Positions 62,121-64,000 of a stretch of DNA of 64,000 nucleotides are shown here, piece after piece; within the stretch, counting starts at the first letter, position 1, and each line of letters starts with the position of its first letter. Position numbers and translations under genes: made by a program. Origin of the DNA: Streptomyces sp. GC420 (GTDB taxonomy: Bacteria > Actinomycetota > Actinomycetes > Streptomycetales > Streptomycetaceae); assembly GCF_009916105.1 (NCBI RefSeq), contig NZ_JAAAXQ010000004.1, positions 1-64,000 of the forward strand, read 5' to 3'. A model generated the notes under the pieces. The model had not been told where the DNA came from. It searched no databases and saw nothing but the letters and a program-made list of their open reading frames with translations.

Positions 62121-63008
62121 TCAGGCCGCCGCGCTGCTCTCCGCGCGCTCCGGCCCCGCGCCGCTCCTGAGCTCCTGCTCGGCCTCGATGCGCTGATTCC
62201 ACTCGCGCTTCGCGGCCTGCCAGCCGTCCTCGTCGTGGCCGAGCCGCCAGTAGCCGGAGACCGACAGCCACTCGCGGGGCACCTCGCGCTCCACCCGCAG
62301 ATAACGCCGCAGCTCCTTCACGAAGCCCGCCTCGCCGTGCACGAAGGCCTGCACCCGGCCGGGCCGGAACTCCAGCGCGCGCACGGCCTCCACCAGCGCC
62401 TCACCGACGGGCCGGCCGCCGCGGTGCAGCCAGGTGACGTCCGCACCGTCGGGGGTGACGATCTTCTGCTCCTCCTCGGGGCCCGCCACCTCCACGAAGG
62501 CGTGCACGACCGCACCGGCCGGCATCCCCTCGAGCGAGGCGGCGATCGCGGGCAGCGCGCTCTCGTCACCGGCCAGCAGGTGCCAGTCCGCCTCGGGGGA
62601 GGGGGCATAGGCCCCTCCGGGACCCAGCATCCGCACCTTCTCGCCCGGCCGCACCCGGGTCGCCCAGGGGCCGGCGAGGCCCTCGTCGCCGTGCACCACG
62701 AAGTCGAGCGTCAGTTCCCGGTGCGCCTCGTCCCAGGCACGCACCGTGTACGTGCGCGTCGCCGGCCACTGCTCACGGGGGAATGCCGCGCGGATCGCCT
62801 CGATGTCCCAGGGCTCGGGGTAGGCCGTTCCGGCGGGCGGGAACAGGAGCTTGACGTAGTGGTCGGTCTTCGCGCCCACGGGAAAGTCCGCGAGGCCCTC
62901 GCCGCCGAGGACCACACGCGTCATGTGCGGGGTGAGCCGCTCCGTGCGTACGACCGAGGCCTCGGTGACCTTCATACGGCGCGCCGGTCGCTCGGCTCGT
63001 TCGGCCAT
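62121..63008 (-). CDS. Siderophore-interacting protein (FAD ferric-siderophore reductase family)
   Basis: 295 residues. FAD-binding TRTYTVRAW, the family blocks DFVVHGDEGLAGPWA, LLAGDESALPAIAASLE and the C-terminal VSGYWRLGHDEDGWQAAKREWN are typical of ViuB/SIP flavoreductases that release iron from imported siderophores. It is cytoplasmic. An iron box lies 28 bp upstream of the ATG, so it should be repressed in iron-replete cells by DmdR-type DtxR proteins. No siderophore transport genes are adjacent. Confidence 0.93.
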   Translation of the reverse strand: MAERAERPARRMKVTEASVVRTERLTPHMTRVVLGGEGLADFPVGAKTDHYVKLLFPPAGTAYPEPWDIEAIRAAFPREQWPATRTYTVRAWDEAHRELTLDFVVHGDEGLAGPWATRVRPGEKVRMLGPGGAYAPSPEADWHLLAGDESALPAIAASLEGMPAGAVVHAFVEVAGPEEEQKIVTPDGADVTWLHRGGRPVGEALVEAVRALEFRPGRVQAFVHGEAGFVKELRRYLRVEREVPREWLSVSGYWRLGHDEDGWQAAKREWNQRIEAEQELRSGAGPERAESSAAA

Positions 63009-63035
63009 GGTGGACTCCCCTGACTCAAGCGTGGT

Positions 63036-63049
63036 TAGGCTTGCCTAAG
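63036..63049. promoter_or_regulatory. Iron box (DmdR/DtxR-type)
   Basis: TTAGGCTTGCCTAA, an exact 6-bp palindrome around TT, matches the core of the actinobacterial iron box. It sits between the siderophore-interacting protein start (63008) and the end of the exonuclease gene (63058). Confidence 0.72.
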
Positions 63050-63057
63050 TAAACAGG

Positions 63058-63981
63058 TTACGCCTTCAATGTGTCCAGCAATCGCCGTAGGGACCCCCCG
63101 AGTCCCCACTGTCCGGCGAGTTCCCCGAGGGCGGCGGGGTCACTCGGCTCCCGCGGCAGCGCCGGCTCGAAGGCCGGCAGGGGCACGTCCCGGGCGACCC
63201 GCACCACCTTCGGTGCCACCGCCAGGTAGTCCCGCGCCTCGTCCAGCCGTTTGCGCTGCGCCGGGGTCAGTTTCGAGGCCGGGTCCGCGACGGCGGCCAG
63301 GATCCCCGCGAGGTCGCCGTACGCGTCCAGCAGCTTCGCCGCCGTCTTCTCCCCGATGCCGGACACGCCGGGCAGACCGTCGCTCGGGTCGCCGCGCAGC
63401 AGTGCCAGATCGGCGTAGCCCGCGCCGCCGACGCCGTACTTCCCGCGCAGCCACACCTCGTCGGCGACCTGCAGCGTGCCGACTCCCTTCAGTGGATACA
63501 GCACCCGCACCCGGCGCGCGTCGTCGATGAGCTGGTACAGGTCACGGTCGCCGGTCACGATGTCCACCGGCCCGGCGGCCCGCGCGGCAAGGGCGCCGAT
63601 CACGTCGTCCGCCTCGTAGCCCGCGACTCCGACCCGCGCGATGCCCAGTGCGTCCAGGACGTCCTCGATGATCGGCACCTGCGGCGAGAGAGTGTCGGGC
63701 ACCTCCTCCTCGTCCGGCCCCTCCGGGGTCTCCACGGCCACCCGGTGCGCCTTGTACGAAGGGATCAGCGCCACCCGCCAGTGCGGCCGCCAGTCGGCGT
63801 CCATACAGGCCACGAGGTCGTCGGGACGGTGGTCCTGGACGAGTCTGGCGATGAAGTCCAGCAGCCCGCGCACCGCGTTGACCGGGGTGCCGTCGGGGGC
63901 CTTCACCGAGTCCGGGACGCCGTAGTAGGCCCGGAAGTAGAGGGAGGCGGTGTCGAGGAGCATCAGGCTTCGGGTCGTCAC
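63058..63981 (-). CDS. 5'-3' exonuclease (PolI N-domain/FEN-like)
   Basis: 307 residues from GTG 63981. PIN/FEN fold: MLLDTASLYFRAYYG, CMDADWRPHWRVALIPSYKAHR, the acidic cluster GYEADDVIGALAA and TGDRDLYQLI, then the helix-hairpin-helix LPGVSGIGEKTAAKLL. It is a stand-alone flap/5' exonuclease like the N-domain of DNA polymerase I, probably in repair or RNA-primer removal. The start lies 20 bp from the right edge of the window, so the upstream promoter is not visible. Confidence 0.9.
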   Translation of the reverse strand: MTTRSLMLLDTASLYFRAYYGVPDSVKAPDGTPVNAVRGLLDFIARLVQDHRPDDLVACMDADWRPHWRVALIPSYKAHRVAVETPEGPDEEEVPDTLSPQVPIIEDVLDALGIARVGVAGYEADDVIGALAARAAGPVDIVTGDRDLYQLIDDARRVRVLYPLKGVGTLQVADEVWLRGKYGVGGAGYADLALLRGDPSDGLPGVSGIGEKTAAKLLDAYGDLAGILAAVADPASKLTPAQRKRLDEARDYLAVAPKVVRVARDVPLPAFEPALPREPSDPAALGELAGQWGLGGSLRRLLDTLKA

Positions 63982-64000
63982 GTCCCGATTCTGCCGCACC

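Overview
The window is chromosomal DNA from a Streptomyces-type actinomycete. It is very GC-rich, uses GTG and even TTG starts freely, and carries Streptomyces/Actinobacteria marker loci: the mycothiol ligase mshC, the gylR-glpFKD glycerol operon, and the complete Pup-proteasome locus (arc, dop, pup, prcB, prcA, pafA, pafB, pafC) followed by tatA, tatC and a helY-like helicase. Gene order from the RecB-like nuclease and trmI through arc-dop-pup-prcBA-pafABC-tatAC to the helicase follows the order I recall from mycobacteria, so most of the window is conserved core chromosome. No rRNA, tRNA, CRISPR array, insertion sequence or prophage was seen.

Layout. 1-9 kb: the N-terminal part of an acidic, low-complexity protein running off the left edge, an aldo/keto reductase, an F420-type LLM oxidoreductase, a ferritin-like protein, a CorA-type transporter, then a cluster of histidine phosphatase, DUF3090 protein, SCO1662-family kinase-like protein and mshC. 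9-12.6 kb: a long palindromic intergenic element, a PAC2-family protein, a FadR/GntR regulator and a two-gene molybdopterin oxidoreductase plus flavin reductase unit. 12.9-18 kb: glpD, glpK, glpF and gylR on the minus strand, with a matching operator-like palindrome before both gylR and glpF. 18-30.7 kb: metH, a HAD phosphatase, two tandem oligopeptide-type solute-binding lipoproteins, an orphan NarL response regulator with a Cas4/RecB-like nuclease, a site-2 protease and trmI.

31-51 kb: a ferredoxin gene is divergent from arc. Then come dop, pup, prcB and prcA; a LacI-regulator/MFS-exporter pair interrupts the cluster before pafA. Two FKBP-type prolyl isomerases, pafB and pafC, two small proteins, tatA, tatC, a diacylglycerol-kinase-like lipid kinase and helY complete the block. 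Strong hairpins separate arc from dop, pup from prcB, and pafA from the FKBP genes, so the proteasome genes are probably several transcription units.

51-62 kb is the most accessory-looking part: an allophanate hydrolase, a biotin-dependent urea/guanidine-type carboxylase and two DUF1989 proteins, a divergent TetR regulator, an ADP-ribosylglycohydrolase and an APC permease. Near-identical 24-bp palindromes lie before the carboxylase operon and before the permease, tying them into one regulon. The gene set matches a guanidine-degradation pathway (carboxylase, carboxyguanidine deiminase, allophanate hydrolase) at least as well as urea use. 62-64 kb: a siderophore-interacting protein behind a clear iron box, and a 5'-3' exonuclease.

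Two non-coding themes stand out: a ~175-bp long-hairpin element between mshC and the PAC2 gene whose arms differ mainly by changes that keep G-U pairing, and short direct duplications that span the stop codons of three unrelated genes (metH, the site-2 protease gene, dop).
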